A DNA stretch of 64,000 nt from Marisediminicola antarctica (GTDB taxonomy: Bacteria; Actinomycetota; Actinomycetes; Actinomycetales; Microbacteriaceae), in contig NZ_CP017146.1 of assembly GCF_009930795.1 (NCBI RefSeq), positions 1,798,001 through 1,862,000 of the forward strand, in the 5' to 3' direction. The notes under the pieces were generated by a model, which saw only the letters and a list, made by a program, of their open reading frames with translations, did not search any database and had not been told where the DNA came from. This document shows, in pieces, positions 18,164-25,867 of the stretch. A program made the position numbers and the translations under genes. Every line of letters starts with the position of its first letter. The first letter of the stretch is position 1.

Positions 18164-18829
18164 ATGGCGCTGACCCGCACCCAGATGGCCGCACGCGCGG
18201 CCATGGAGCTGACCGACGGTTCGTATGTGAACCTCGGAATCGGCCTGCCGACGCTCGTGCCGAACTATGTGCCGAGCGGAATAACGGTCGTGCTGCAGTC
18301 CGAGAACGGCATCCTTGGCGTCGGGGCGTACCCGCTCGAGCAACACGTCGATCCGGACCTCATCAACGCCGGCAAGGAGACCGTGACCCTGCTCCCGGGC
18401 TCGGCGTTTTTCGATTCGGCGATGAGCTTCGGAATGATCCGCGGCGGCAAGATCGACGCGGCGATCCTCGGCGCGATGCAGGTCTCGGCCCGCGGGGACC
18501 TCGCCAACTGGATGATCCCCGGCAAGATGGTGAAGGGGCCCGGCGGTGCGATGGACCTCGTGCATGGGGCCGACCGGGTGATCGTGCTGATGGAGCACGT
18601 CGCGCGGGACGGGAGCCCCAAGATCGTGAACGAGTGCTCCCTGCCACTCACGGGGCGGCGCGTGGTCGACCGGATCATCACCGACCTCGCAGTGATCGAT
18701 GTCACCGACGACGGCCTCGTGCTGCGCGAGCTCGCTCCGGGTGTCACCGCCGAGGAGGTGGCCGCCGCGACAGAACCGGCGCTGACCGTGCCGGCGGGCA
18801 TCGCGACCGACAGGCTGGTCGTGTCATGA
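18164..18829 (+). CDS. 3-oxoacid CoA-transferase, subunit B
   Basis: 221 residues, usual length. The N-terminal [13 protein letters not shown] and the active-site glutamate in SENGILGVG (about residue 47) identify subunit B; this glutamate carries the covalent CoA intermediate. Also [14 protein letters not shown] and GAMDLVHGA. With subunit A it activates acetoacetate to acetoacetyl-CoA. The stop overlaps the next start by four bases. Confidence 0.93.
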   Translation: MALTRTQMAARAAMELTDGSYVNLGIGLPTLVPNYVPSGITVVLQSENGILGVGAYPLEQHVDPDLINAGKETVTLLPGSAFFDSAMSFGMIRGGKIDAAILGAMQVSARGDLANWMIPGKMVKGPGGAMDLVHGADRVIVLMEHVARDGSPKIVNECSLPLTGRRVVDRIITDLAVIDVTDDGLVLRELAPGVTAEEVAAATEPALTVPAGIATDRLVVS

Positions 18830-19896
18830 CCGCGACGCTGTTCGACGGGATCACCCGCCGCTCCGTGACGACGCCGAGGCTCACGGCATCCGTTCTCGAA
18901 CGCCGGGGACAGGACGGCGGCCCGACCGTCGTCTTCATCCACGGCAACGTCTCGTCCTCGCTGTTCTGGCAGCCCAGCATGCTCGCGCTGCCCGAGGCGG
19001 TGCGTGCGCTAGCGATCGACCTGCGCGGTTTCGGCGACAGCGAGACCCTCGATGTCGACGCGACGCGCGGGCTCGGCGACTTCGCCGACGACATCGCGTC
19101 AGTGCTGGCCGAGCTCGGCGTGCCGAACGCGTACTTCGTCGGCTGGAGCATGGGCGGCGGCGTGGTGCTGCAGCTGCTGCTCGAGCGCGAGGGGCTCGTC
19201 GACGGGCTCACCCTCATCGCACCGGTCTCGCCGTTCGGGTTCGGCGGCACCGCCGGCTCGGACGGGCGGATGCTGTCGGCCGATGGCGCCGGCACCGGCG
19301 GCGGGGGAGGAAACCCCGACTTCATCGCCCGGCTCGCGGGGCACGACACGTCCGATGAAGCGGCCTCCCCGCGCGGGGTGTATCGCTCCGCCTACGTGAA
19401 GAGCCACGAGGGGCTCGACTTCGAGGACGTCTGGGTCGAGTCGATGCTGACGACCTCGACCGGGGTCGGCAACTACCCCGGCGACTCGGTGGCATCCGAC
19501 AGCTGGCCGGGCTTCGCCGCGGGCGGCCGGGGAGTGCTCAACACCATGGCGCCGACGAACTTCAAGGTGGCGGGCATCGTCGACCTGCCGGTCAAGCCGC
19601 CCATCCTGTGGGTGCGTGGCGCCGACGACGTCATCGTCTCGGACACTTCGCTGTTCGACATCAACTACCTCGGGCAGCTGGGGGTGATCCCGGGCTGGCC
19701 CGGCGAGGATGTGGCGCCTGCGCAGCCGATGATCGCCCAGACGCGCGCCGTGCTTGACGCGTATCGGGCGGCCGGCGGTTCTTATGTCGAGCTGGTGCTC
19801 CCGGACTGCGGGCACTCGCCGCACCTCGAGCACGCGGCGGAGTTCGACGAGGCGCTGGCCGCAGCTCTGGCGGGGGAGGCCACGCTGACGGAGTGA
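18826..19896 (+). CDS. Alpha/beta hydrolase
   Basis: 356 residues from ATG 18826 (ATGA overlap). Fold marks: [19 protein letters not shown], nucleophile elbow GWSMGGG, acidic residue near RGADDVIV, catalytic His in [12 protein letters not shown] Gly-rich loop (GTGGGGG) sits in the lid region. No export signal. Not closely related to the first hydrolase of the operon, so the cluster carries two different esterases around the acetoacetate genes. Substrate unknown; a hydroxybutyrate ester or oligomer is a reasonable guess. Confidence 0.85.
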   Translation: MTATLFDGITRRSVTTPRLTASVLERRGQDGGPTVVFIHGNVSSSLFWQPSMLALPEAVRALAIDLRGFGDSETLDVDATRGLGDFADDIASVLAELGVPNAYFVGWSMGGGVVLQLLLEREGLVDGLTLIAPVSPFGFGGTAGSDGRMLSADGAGTGGGGGNPDFIARLAGHDTSDEAASPRGVYRSAYVKSHEGLDFEDVWVESMLTTSTGVGNYPGDSVASDSWPGFAAGGRGVLNTMAPTNFKVAGIVDLPVKPPILWVRGADDVIVSDTSLFDINYLGQLGVIPGWPGEDVAPAQPMIAQTRAVLDAYRAAGGSYVELVLPDCGHSPHLEHAAEFDEALAAALAGEATLTE

Positions 19897-20289
19897 GCGG
19901 CCGCTCGCGCGCCGGCGGCGGCGAGCTGGCCGGTGACCGCTCGCGCTGGCGGCCCCGCGGGCACCGGCGGCCCCGCGGGCACCGGCGGCCCCGCGCGCGC
20001 TGGCGGTGTCGCGCGCGCTGGCGGCCGCTCGCGCGTGTGTTGTTCACTCCCGCGCCGGTAATCGCATGCACGCGGTTGAACAACACCCGCGTGAGCTGGC
20101 GCTGGCGCGATCGCGCTGGCTGCCTCGCGCGCTGGCTGTCGCTCGCGCGTTGGCGGCCCCGCGCGCGTGTCGTTCACCCCCGCGTGAGCTGGCGCTGACG
20201 CGATGGCGCTCGCGCTGACGCTATGGAGATGGCGCTGGCGCGCTCGACCTGTCCCGGCCGCGCACTGCAGCACTGTCGGTGGCCCGGCG
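19897..20289. repeat. Gene-free, repeat-rich interval
   Basis: About 390 bp of nearly pure G+C with degenerate repeats of the words GCGCGCTGGCGG and CGTGAGCTGGCGCTG, and no credible gene on either strand. It includes a 2.5-copy 18-bp tandem (GCGGCCCCGCGGGCACCG, 19949-19996) and one strong inverted repeat listed separately. No promoter or RNA gene was recognised. Confidence 0.75.
20037..20086. terminator. Perfect 10-bp inverted repeat
   Basis: GTGTTGTTCA at 20037-20046 and TGAACAACAC at 20077-20086 with a 30-nt loop. It lies 140 bp after the catabolic operon and may end or protect its transcript; it has no T-tract. A protein-binding palindrome is the alternative. Confidence 0.4.
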
Positions 20290-20295
20290 TAGCGT
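20290..20295 (+). promoter_or_regulatory. -10 element, leaderless start of the GIY-YIG-like gene
   Basis: TAGCGT, then 6 nt, then ATG 20302; no Shine-Dalgarno. Confidence 0.5.
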
Positions 20296-20301
20296 GGACG
20301 G

Positions 20302-20886
20302 ATGAGCCGCACCGCCTGCGCGATCGCCTCCGAGACCGGGGGAGCCTGCAGTGCACCCGTCGCGCCCGGCGCCCCGCTCAACCTCTGCACCCAGCACCTG
20401 CTCGCCGCGCACGACTGGGTGGCGCGCGAGGTCGGCGTGACCGACACGCTTCCCTCGCCGTGCCTGGCCTGCGGATCGCGGCTCGGCGTCAAGTACCCCT
20501 CGGGCTGGCTCTGTGCCATCTGCGAGTGGAAGGTCGGCGAGATCCTCGACGACGAATCATCCGGGATCGGGGCGCGGGTCGACGTCGTGTACTACCTCCG
20601 CTTCCGGGATCGGATCAAGATCGGTACCTCGGGCAATCCGCGCCAGCGGCTGGCGGCGCTCCGTTACGACGAACTGCTCGCGTTTGAGCGCGGCGACCGC
20701 GTGCTCGAACAGCGGAGGCACGCGCAGTTCGCGGCCCATCGCATCCTCCGTTCCGAGTGGTTCGAGGTGCACGACGCTCTCGTGGCGCACATCCGAATTC
20801 TCAGAGACGGGGTCGAGGACCCCTGGTCGCAGCACACGCTGTGGCTGAGTCAGCGGCTGGCCCTCGGTCGCAGCGTCAGCCGGTGA
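20302..20886 (+). CDS. Zinc-ribbon protein with a GIY-YIG-like (T5orf172/Mug113) domain
   Basis: 194 residues. N-terminal part has seven cysteines: C6, C16, C29, then two CxxC pairs at C54/C57 and C71/C74 that look like a zinc ribbon. Residues 94-160 (VVYYLRFRDRIKIGTSGNP, R115, E136, H140, SEWFEV) match the T5orf172/Mug113 branch of the GIY-YIG nuclease fold, known from phage and accessory genes. Function in the host is unknown. Small size and stand-alone setting suggest an accessory DNA-acting protein. It overlaps the convergent EamA gene by 11 bp. Confidence 0.75.
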   Translation: MSRTACAIASETGGACSAPVAPGAPLNLCTQHLLAAHDWVAREVGVTDTLPSPCLACGSRLGVKYPSGWLCAICEWKVGEILDDESSGIGARVDVVYYLRFRDRIKIGTSGNPRQRLAALRYDELLAFERGDRVLEQRRHAQFAAHRILRSEWFEVHDALVAHIRILRDGVEDPWSQHTLWLSQRLALGRSVSR

Positions 20887-21898
20887 TGTGCGGACTGCCT
20901 GCCGGGACGGGTGCACCGCCCGCCGCATTGCCCGCCGCACTGCCAGCCGGGCCACCAGCGGGGCCGCCCGACGCACCGCCAGCCGGGACTTCCGCACGGC
21001 CCCGATGCCGAGCCTCGATGCCCTGCCCGACGTAGGTCGCGACGATGATCACGGCCGCGCCGACGAAGCCCAGCATCCCGAGGGCGTCGCCGCCGATGGC
21101 GACCCCCACGAGCACAGCCCACACCGGCTCCGAGCCGAGCAGGAGGCTCGCCCGCGATGCCGACGTCTTCTTGATCGCCCAGGTCTGGGCGAGGAAGGCG
21201 AAGACCGAGCAGGCGACGGCCAGATACGCCAGCGCGGCCCAGTCCGTCCAGCCGATCGTCGCAACGGCGTCTCGCACGCCCGACAGGTCTGCGGCGGTGA
21301 ACACAAATCCCATCACCGCGAGCTGTACGAACGTGAGCGACAGGGGGCTGGACGACTGCGAGCGGGTGAGCCGCGCGATGACCGTGGTGCCGAAGCCGCG
21401 CACGAGGGCGGCCGCGAGGATGACGAGGTCTCCGGCGCGGGGCAGGTACGCGCCGCCCTGCGTGATGAGCAGGCCCACCCCGACGACCGCCGCTGCGGAG
21501 CAGAGGAAGTAGCCGCCCGGCAGCCAGCTGCGGTTCCAGAGGGAGTCGAACAGCGGTGTGAAGATGATCGCCAGGCTGATGATGAGGCCCGCATTCGTGG
21601 CGCTCGTGACGCTGACGCCGGCCGTCTCCAGTGCCATCACGGTACCCACGATCACGGCGATGACCGCCCCGGACGCGAGGTTTGCGACCGTGAACACCCG
21701 CTCCCGGCGGAGGAGGACGATTACGGCCAGCACGGTGGCCGCAATCAGGAAGCGCAGCCCGAGCGTGGCACCGATGCTCACCCGCTCGAGCACGATCTTC
21801 GTGACGAGAAAGCTGCTGCCCCAGAAGAACGCAACTGCGATCAGGATCAGGTCGGTGGGCTGGGCTCGGGGAAGGCGGAGGAGGAGACGCGGTGGCAC
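20876..21898 (-). CDS. EamA/DMT-family transporter
   Basis: About 340 residues with ten hydrophobic segments in two EamA repeats (first FFWGSSFLVTKIVL, second ending GDALGMLGFVGAAVII). Start GTG 21898 is preferred because AGGA lies 7 nt upstream; GTG 21916 or TTG 21919 are alternatives. The C-terminal ~45 residues are a hydrophilic Gly/Ala/Pro tail (PAGGASGGPAGGPAG) encoded by a degenerate 12-bp repeat, not part of the family. Likely exporter of a metabolite or amino acid; divergent LysR is the probable regulator. Confidence 0.85.
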   Translation of the reverse strand: MPPRLLLRLPRAQPTDLILIAVAFFWGSSFLVTKIVLERVSIGATLGLRFLIAATVLAVIVLLRRERVFTVANLASGAVIAVIVGTVMALETAGVSVTSATNAGLIISLAIIFTPLFDSLWNRSWLPGGYFLCSAAAVVGVGLLITQGGAYLPRAGDLVILAAALVRGFGTTVIARLTRSQSSSPLSLTFVQLAVMGFVFTAADLSGVRDAVATIGWTDWAALAYLAVACSVFAFLAQTWAIKKTSASRASLLLGSEPVWAVLVGVAIGGDALGMLGFVGAAVIIVATYVGQGIEARHRGRAEVPAGGASGGPAGGPAGSAAGNAAGGAPVPAGSPHITG

Positions 21899-21912
21899 AA
21901 CTGAATCCTGCA

Positions 21913-21959
21913 GCACCAATGCCTAAGCAACAACGCCGGCTTGTGCACCGATGCTTTAG
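21913..21959. promoter_or_regulatory. Direct repeat in the EamA-LysR intergenic region
   Basis: GCACCAATGCCTAAG (21913-21927) and GCACCGATGCTTTAG (21945-21959) match at 12 of 15 positions and start 32 bp apart, about three helical turns. A candidate LysR-type binding region controlling both genes. Confidence 0.45.
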
Positions 21960-21962
21960 ATT
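21957..21962 (+). promoter_or_regulatory. -10 element, leaderless start of the LysR gene
   Basis: TAGATT, 6 nt, then ATG 21969. Confidence 0.55.
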
Positions 21963-21968
21963 TACTTC

Positions 21969-22904
21969 ATGGATTTGTATCAACTGCGGATCGTCCGAGA
22001 GCTATCGGAACTCGGCAGTCTGAGCGCGGTGGCCGCGAGGCTGTCGGTCACGACCTCCGCCGTGTCGCAGCAGTTGAGAGGGCTGCAGGACGAGATGGGC
22101 GAGCAGCTCGTCGTCAAGAGCGGCCGCAATCTCGTGCTCAATGAAGCGGGTCGGGCGCTGGCCGCGGCGGCCGTGCAGGTTCTGGCGTCGATGAGCGACG
22201 CCGAGCAGTCGGTGCAGCGCCATTTCTCCGACGGCCGCGGCGAGGTGACCGTCGCGGCCCTGCACAGTGCCGCGCTCGCGATTTTCCCGAAACTGCTCGG
22301 GAGAATGGATGCCGAGAGCGGCCCACGCGTGATCTGCAGCGACACGGACGTCACCGTCGACACGTTCGCCCGGCTCGTCGCCGACGTCGATCTCGTGATC
22401 GCCCACCGGCTGCCGTGGGGTAACCCCTGGCCCGCCTCCATCGCCGTCACACCCCTCGTTTTTGAGCCGCTCGATGTGGCGATGCAGTCCGGGCACCGGT
22501 TGGCCGGCGCTACCGAGGTGCAGCCGGCGGACCTCGTGAACGAGGAGTGGATCTCGGTGCAGGAGTCCTTTCCGCTCGCATCCGCCCTGCACGCCCTCGG
22601 CGCCGCCGCCGGCGCCACGCTGCGGGTGCGTCACCGGCTCAACGAGTTCCCCATCGTCGTCTCCCTCGTCGCGGCGGGGCAGGGCGTTGCGCTGCTCCCG
22701 CGCTACATGGGCAACCCCGACGCCCACCCGGGTGTCGTTCTCACGCCGCTCGCGGGCATTGAGATCGGACGTCAGATCGACATCCTCTCCCGGCCGGAGG
22801 TGCTGCGGAAGGAATCGGCGATCGCCGTCATCGCCGCCATCCGCGACGTTCTGAGCGTGCCGGCATCCGAGCGCGTTCCCGGTACAGGGCAGGTCGGCTA
22901 CTGA
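21969..22904 (+). CDS. LysR-family transcriptional regulator
   Basis: 311 residues. Winged HTH at 1-62: MDLYQLRIVRELSELGSLSA, then LSVTTSAVSQQLRGLQ. The effector domain (about 88-300) has the usual two-lobed pattern. Divergent from the EamA gene with a 70-bp shared control region, so it very likely regulates that exporter and itself, the ArgP/LysG-type arrangement for amino acid export. The inducer is not known. Confidence 0.92.
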   Translation: MDLYQLRIVRELSELGSLSAVAARLSVTTSAVSQQLRGLQDEMGEQLVVKSGRNLVLNEAGRALAAAAVQVLASMSDAEQSVQRHFSDGRGEVTVAALHSAALAIFPKLLGRMDAESGPRVICSDTDVTVDTFARLVADVDLVIAHRLPWGNPWPASIAVTPLVFEPLDVAMQSGHRLAGATEVQPADLVNEEWISVQESFPLASALHALGAAAGATLRVRHRLNEFPIVVSLVAAGQGVALLPRYMGNPDAHPGVVLTPLAGIEIGRQIDILSRPEVLRKESAIAVIAAIRDVLSVPASERVPGTGQVGY

Positions 22905-22918
22905 CAGCGCGCCGCCAC

Positions 22919-23728
22919 CTAATCCGAGGTGGTGGCGGTCGGCACGTCGAGCCCGGCGAAGGGCGCGAGCCTGAGTTCGAACTCGGCCCACCCGCCTCGC
23001 GGCAGTGTGGTCGCACCGTAGGAGAGCGCGATGCTCTGCTCTGGCCAGTCGAAGTTGCTCCGCTCCGCGGCGGCCTCGCCCGAGTCGTCTTTAGAGACAT
23101 CGGTCAGGGCGACGGAAAGCCACTGCGACGAGCCGTACGCGTCGCCCCACCATTGCCAGTACTCATCCGGGTCGTCGGTTCCGAATCGCTCGCCGAGGTC
23201 GTCAGCATCCGCCCCCTCATGATCGAGCTCATGGTCGAGCTCGACCGGGCCGAGGCCGCGCGACGCAGTGATGGTGGTCACGATGTCGACGACCAGGTGC
23301 CAGTCGTCGGCGCCGTCCGGCACGGTGTCACTCACATGGCTCTGGGAGTTGAAGACGACATAGGCGGATTCGGCACCGAAGCCGTTCCCGCCGGCCGGGA
23401 ACCACTGCGCTTCGCCCTCGGTCTGCCAGTCGAGGTCGAACTCGGCGCCCAGTGCCATCTTGATGTCGGCGATCAGCTCGGCTTCGACCTGCTCGATGTC
23501 CTCCTGTGGCGGGGCCGCCAGCACGTCGTTCGCGTCGACGCCGGGCGAGCCGGGATAGTCGGCCCAGTCGACAGTAACCTCGGCGCCGGACGGGCTGACG
23601 TAGGTTGTCGTCGGCGACGATGCGCAGCCGCTCAGCGCGGCGAGGGCGGCGAGGGCGGTGAGCGCGGAGAGGGTGGCGATCGCCCGGCCTTGTCTGGTTT
23701 CCAGCGTCCCTGCTCGAGGCTTAGTCAT
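22919..23728 (-). CDS. Lipoprotein of unknown function
   Basis: 269 residues from ATG 23728, chosen because GGAG is 4 nt upstream and the signal follows directly; the frame continues to 23806. Lipobox ALSGC with C35. The mature part is acidic, with a WQWWGDAYGSSQW motif near residue 190 and HELDHEGADADD. No family recognised. It is convergent with LysR and divergent from ispG. Probably membrane-anchored on the outer face. Confidence 0.75.
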   Translation of the reverse strand: MTKPRAGTLETRQGRAIATLSALTALAALAALSGCASSPTTTYVSPSGAEVTVDWADYPGSPGVDANDVLAAPPQEDIEQVEAELIADIKMALGAEFDLDWQTEGEAQWFPAGGNGFGAESAYVVFNSQSHVSDTVPDGADDWHLVVDIVTTITASRGLGPVELDHELDHEGADADDLGERFGTDDPDEYWQWWGDAYGSSQWLSVALTDVSKDDSGEAAAERSNFDWPEQSIALSYGATTLPRGGWAEFELRLAPFAGLDVPTATTSD

Positions 23729-23848
23729 TTTCTCCAGAGTACAGATCGGCGCACTTGTGCGCATCGATGCAGAGGAACTTTGCCGGGTCACTCCGCCACA
23801 CTCCATGAGCGTTCTCGGGTCTGCCAGCTACCGGGCACCCGCCGGACG

Positions 23849-23854
23849 TAAGCT
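23849..23854 (+). promoter_or_regulatory. -10 element, leaderless start of ispG
   Basis: TAAGCT, 6 nt (AGGGCC), then GTG 23861. Confidence 0.55.
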
Positions 23855-23860
23855 AGGGCC

Positions 23861-25009
23861 GTGCCTGCAGTCAATCTTGGAATGCCCAAAGCCCCCTCCG
23901 TTCTCGCCCCCCGCCGCAAGACCAGAGAAATCTCGGTCGGTAAGGTCAAGGTTGGCGGTGATTCCCGGGTCAGCGTGCAGTCGATGACAACGACCCAAAC
24001 GACCAACATCAATGCGACCCTGCAGCAGATCGCGGAGCTGACCGCGAGCGGATGCGACATCGTGCGGGTCGCCGTACCTCACCAGGACGATGCGGATGTG
24101 CTGCACATCATCGCCGGCAAGAGCCAGATCCCGGTGATCGCCGACATCCACTTCCAGCCCCGATACGTCTTCAGCGCGATTGACGCCGGCGTCGGTGCAG
24201 TGCGTGTGAACCCGGGCAACATCCGCAAGTTCGACGACCAGGTCGGCAAGATCGCCGCCGCTGCGAAGGCCGCGGGCGTCAGCATCCGGATCGGCGTCAA
24301 CGCGGGCTCGCTCGAGCCGAGCCTGCTGCAGAAGTACGGCAAGGCGACCCCGGAGGCGCTCGTCGAGAGCGCGGTGTGGGAGGCGAGCCTGTTCGAGGAG
24401 CACGACTTCCACGACTTCAAGATCTCTGTCAAGCACAACGACCCCGTCACGATGGTCAGGGCGTACCGCCTGCTCGCCGAGCGCGGCGATTGGCCGCTGC
24501 ACCTCGGCGTGACCGAGGCCGGCCCCGAGTTCCAGGGCACGATCAAGTCGGCGACCGCGTTCGGCATCCTGCTTGGCGAGGGCATCGGAGACACCATTCG
24601 GGTGTCCCTCTCGGCGCCGCCCGTGCAGGAGGTCAAGGTCGGCCTGCAGATCCTTCAGTCCCTCGGCCTGCGCGAGCGCACGCTCGAGATCGTCTCCTGC
24701 CCGAGCTGCGGACGAGCCCAGGTGGATGTCTACAAGCTGGCCAACGACGTGACCGAGGGCCTAGAGGGCATGACCGTTCCGCTGCGCGTCGCCGTGATGG
24801 GCTGCGTCGTCAACGGGCCGGGCGAGGCCCGTGAGGCTGACCTCGGAGTTGCGAGCGGCAACGGGCGCGGGCAGATCTTCGTCAAGGGCGAGGTCATCAA
24901 GACCGTGCCGGAGGCCGACATCGTTGCGACCCTCATCGAGGAGGCCAACCGGCTCGCCGCCGAAATGCCGCCGGGTGCGCTCGGTTCGCCCGAGGTTGTC
25001 ACGGTCTAG
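23861..25009 (+). CDS. ispG: (E)-4-hydroxy-3-methylbut-2-enyl-diphosphate synthase
   Basis: 382 residues. Converts MEcPP to HMBPP, the seventh MEP-pathway step, using a [4Fe-4S] cluster. Barrel motifs [16 protein letters not shown] and VRVNPGN are intact; cluster ligands are in SCPSCGR (about 280-283) and [10 protein letters not shown] (about 315). Start GTG 23861 is supported by a -10 hexamer 6 nt upstream. After its TAG at 25007-25009 the same frame stays open for 67 codons of an AEFADI repeat (see 25010-25213). Confidence 0.95.
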   Translation: MPAVNLGMPKAPSVLAPRRKTREISVGKVKVGGDSRVSVQSMTTTQTTNINATLQQIAELTASGCDIVRVAVPHQDDADVLHIIAGKSQIPVIADIHFQPRYVFSAIDAGVGAVRVNPGNIRKFDDQVGKIAAAAKAAGVSIRIGVNAGSLEPSLLQKYGKATPEALVESAVWEASLFEEHDFHDFKISVKHNDPVTMVRAYRLLAERGDWPLHLGVTEAGPEFQGTIKSATAFGILLGEGIGDTIRVSLSAPPVQEVKVGLQILQSLGLRERTLEIVSCPSCGRAQVDVYKLANDVTEGLEGMTVPLRVAVMGCVVNGPGEAREADLGVASGNGRGQIFVKGEVIKTVPEADIVATLIEEANRLAAEMPPGALGSPEVVTV

Positions 25010-25213
25010 CTACGGGTCCGCTCGGACTCGGGCTGGGGCTCGGGCTCGGGCCTCGCCGAGTTCGACGAGTTCGCTGACATTGCCGAGTTCGCTGACATTG
25101 CCGAGTTCGCTGATATTGCCGAGTTCGCTGATATTGCTGAGTTCGCTGACATCGACGGGTTCGCTGACAACGCAGAGTTCGCCGACATCGCAGAGCACGC
25201 CATTCGTGGGTAG
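25010..25213 (+). repeat. 18-bp tandem repeat in frame behind the ispG stop
   Basis: Seven to eight copies of an 18-bp unit (GCCGAGTTCGCTGACATT and variants) between about 25044 and 25200. Read in the ispG frame it gives AEFADI hexapeptides and ends at TAG 25211. There is no start codon in that frame, so it would only be translated by readthrough, or it is a lost C-terminal extension, or it is not coding. Confidence 0.8.
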
Positions 25214-25635
25214 TACGCGTGAACGCGGGTGGTGTGCCTCCCGCGTCTGCGCGTGTGAGCCGCGCTTGCGGGGCGACTGCCGTGGGCGGCCAAGTTGCGC
25301 GGGTGCTGGGCTGTTTCGCGGGTGCTGCGCTCAAGTGCGAGATGTCCGTGTAAGCGCGGGCGGTTGAGTACCACGGTGGTCACAGCGTGACAGGGCCGAG
25401 TGCGCGATTCGCGGGTAGTGCGCGTGAGCGCGGGTGGTGAGCCACCCGCGTTTGCGCGTGTGACCCGCGCTTGCGGGGCGATTGCTGCGAGAGGCCACAT
25501 GGCGCGGGTGCTGCGCTTATCCGCGGGTGCATCGCTGTTTCGCGGGTGCATCGCTGTTTCGCGGATGCTGCGCTCAAGTGCAGGAGATGCGCAAGAGTGC
25601 GCGCGGTCGAGTACTACGGTGGTCGAGGCGTGACA
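25195..25635. repeat. Two diverged direct copies of a ~200-bp sequence
   Basis: Copy A (about 25200-25390) and copy B (about 25405-25635) share the same order of words: GGGTAGT.CGCGTGA.CGCGGG, CGCGTGTGA.CCGCGCTTGCGGGGCGA, CGCTCAAGTGC, GAGTAC.ACGGTGGTC and GCGTGACAG. Copy B contains an added 19-bp tandem (GCGGGTGCATCGCTGTTTC, two copies). No gene-like frame with proper codon use was found on either strand. Confidence 0.7.
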
Positions 25636-25858
25636 GCGGATGGTGAGCCTGCCCGGCTGGCTGCCCGCGTCCACCGCCCACCTGCCCCGCCGAGCCGCCG
25701 CGCCCAGCCCGCACCGCACCGCACGAGTCACCCAGCCCGCACCGCACGAGTCACCCGGCCCGCACGAGGCACCGCACGAGGCACCCGCCTCGTGCCCCAC
25801 CGCACGAGTCACCCGCCTCGCACCCCACGGCACGAGTCACCCGAACCTCGCCAGTATT
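25636..25858. repeat. Low-complexity C-rich stretch before proS
   Basis: About 220 bp with repeats of CCGCACGAGTCACCC. It is open in the proS frame but the residues are Pro/Thr/His/Arg repeats unlike any ProS N-terminus. I see no promoter that stands out and no other gene. Confidence 0.6.
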
Positions 25859-25867
25859 ATGGGGGTT

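Noticed and set aside
17659-18825. Long upstream extension of the second hydrolase frame
   Set aside because: Out-of-frame reading of both CoA-transferase genes; the real start is ATG 18826 with ATGA overlap.
25006-25833. Possible minus-strand gene of 275 codons between ispG and proS
   Set aside because: Composed of the tandem and direct repeats; reads as Thr/Arg/Ala and SAN/MSANS repeats with no domain or start signal.
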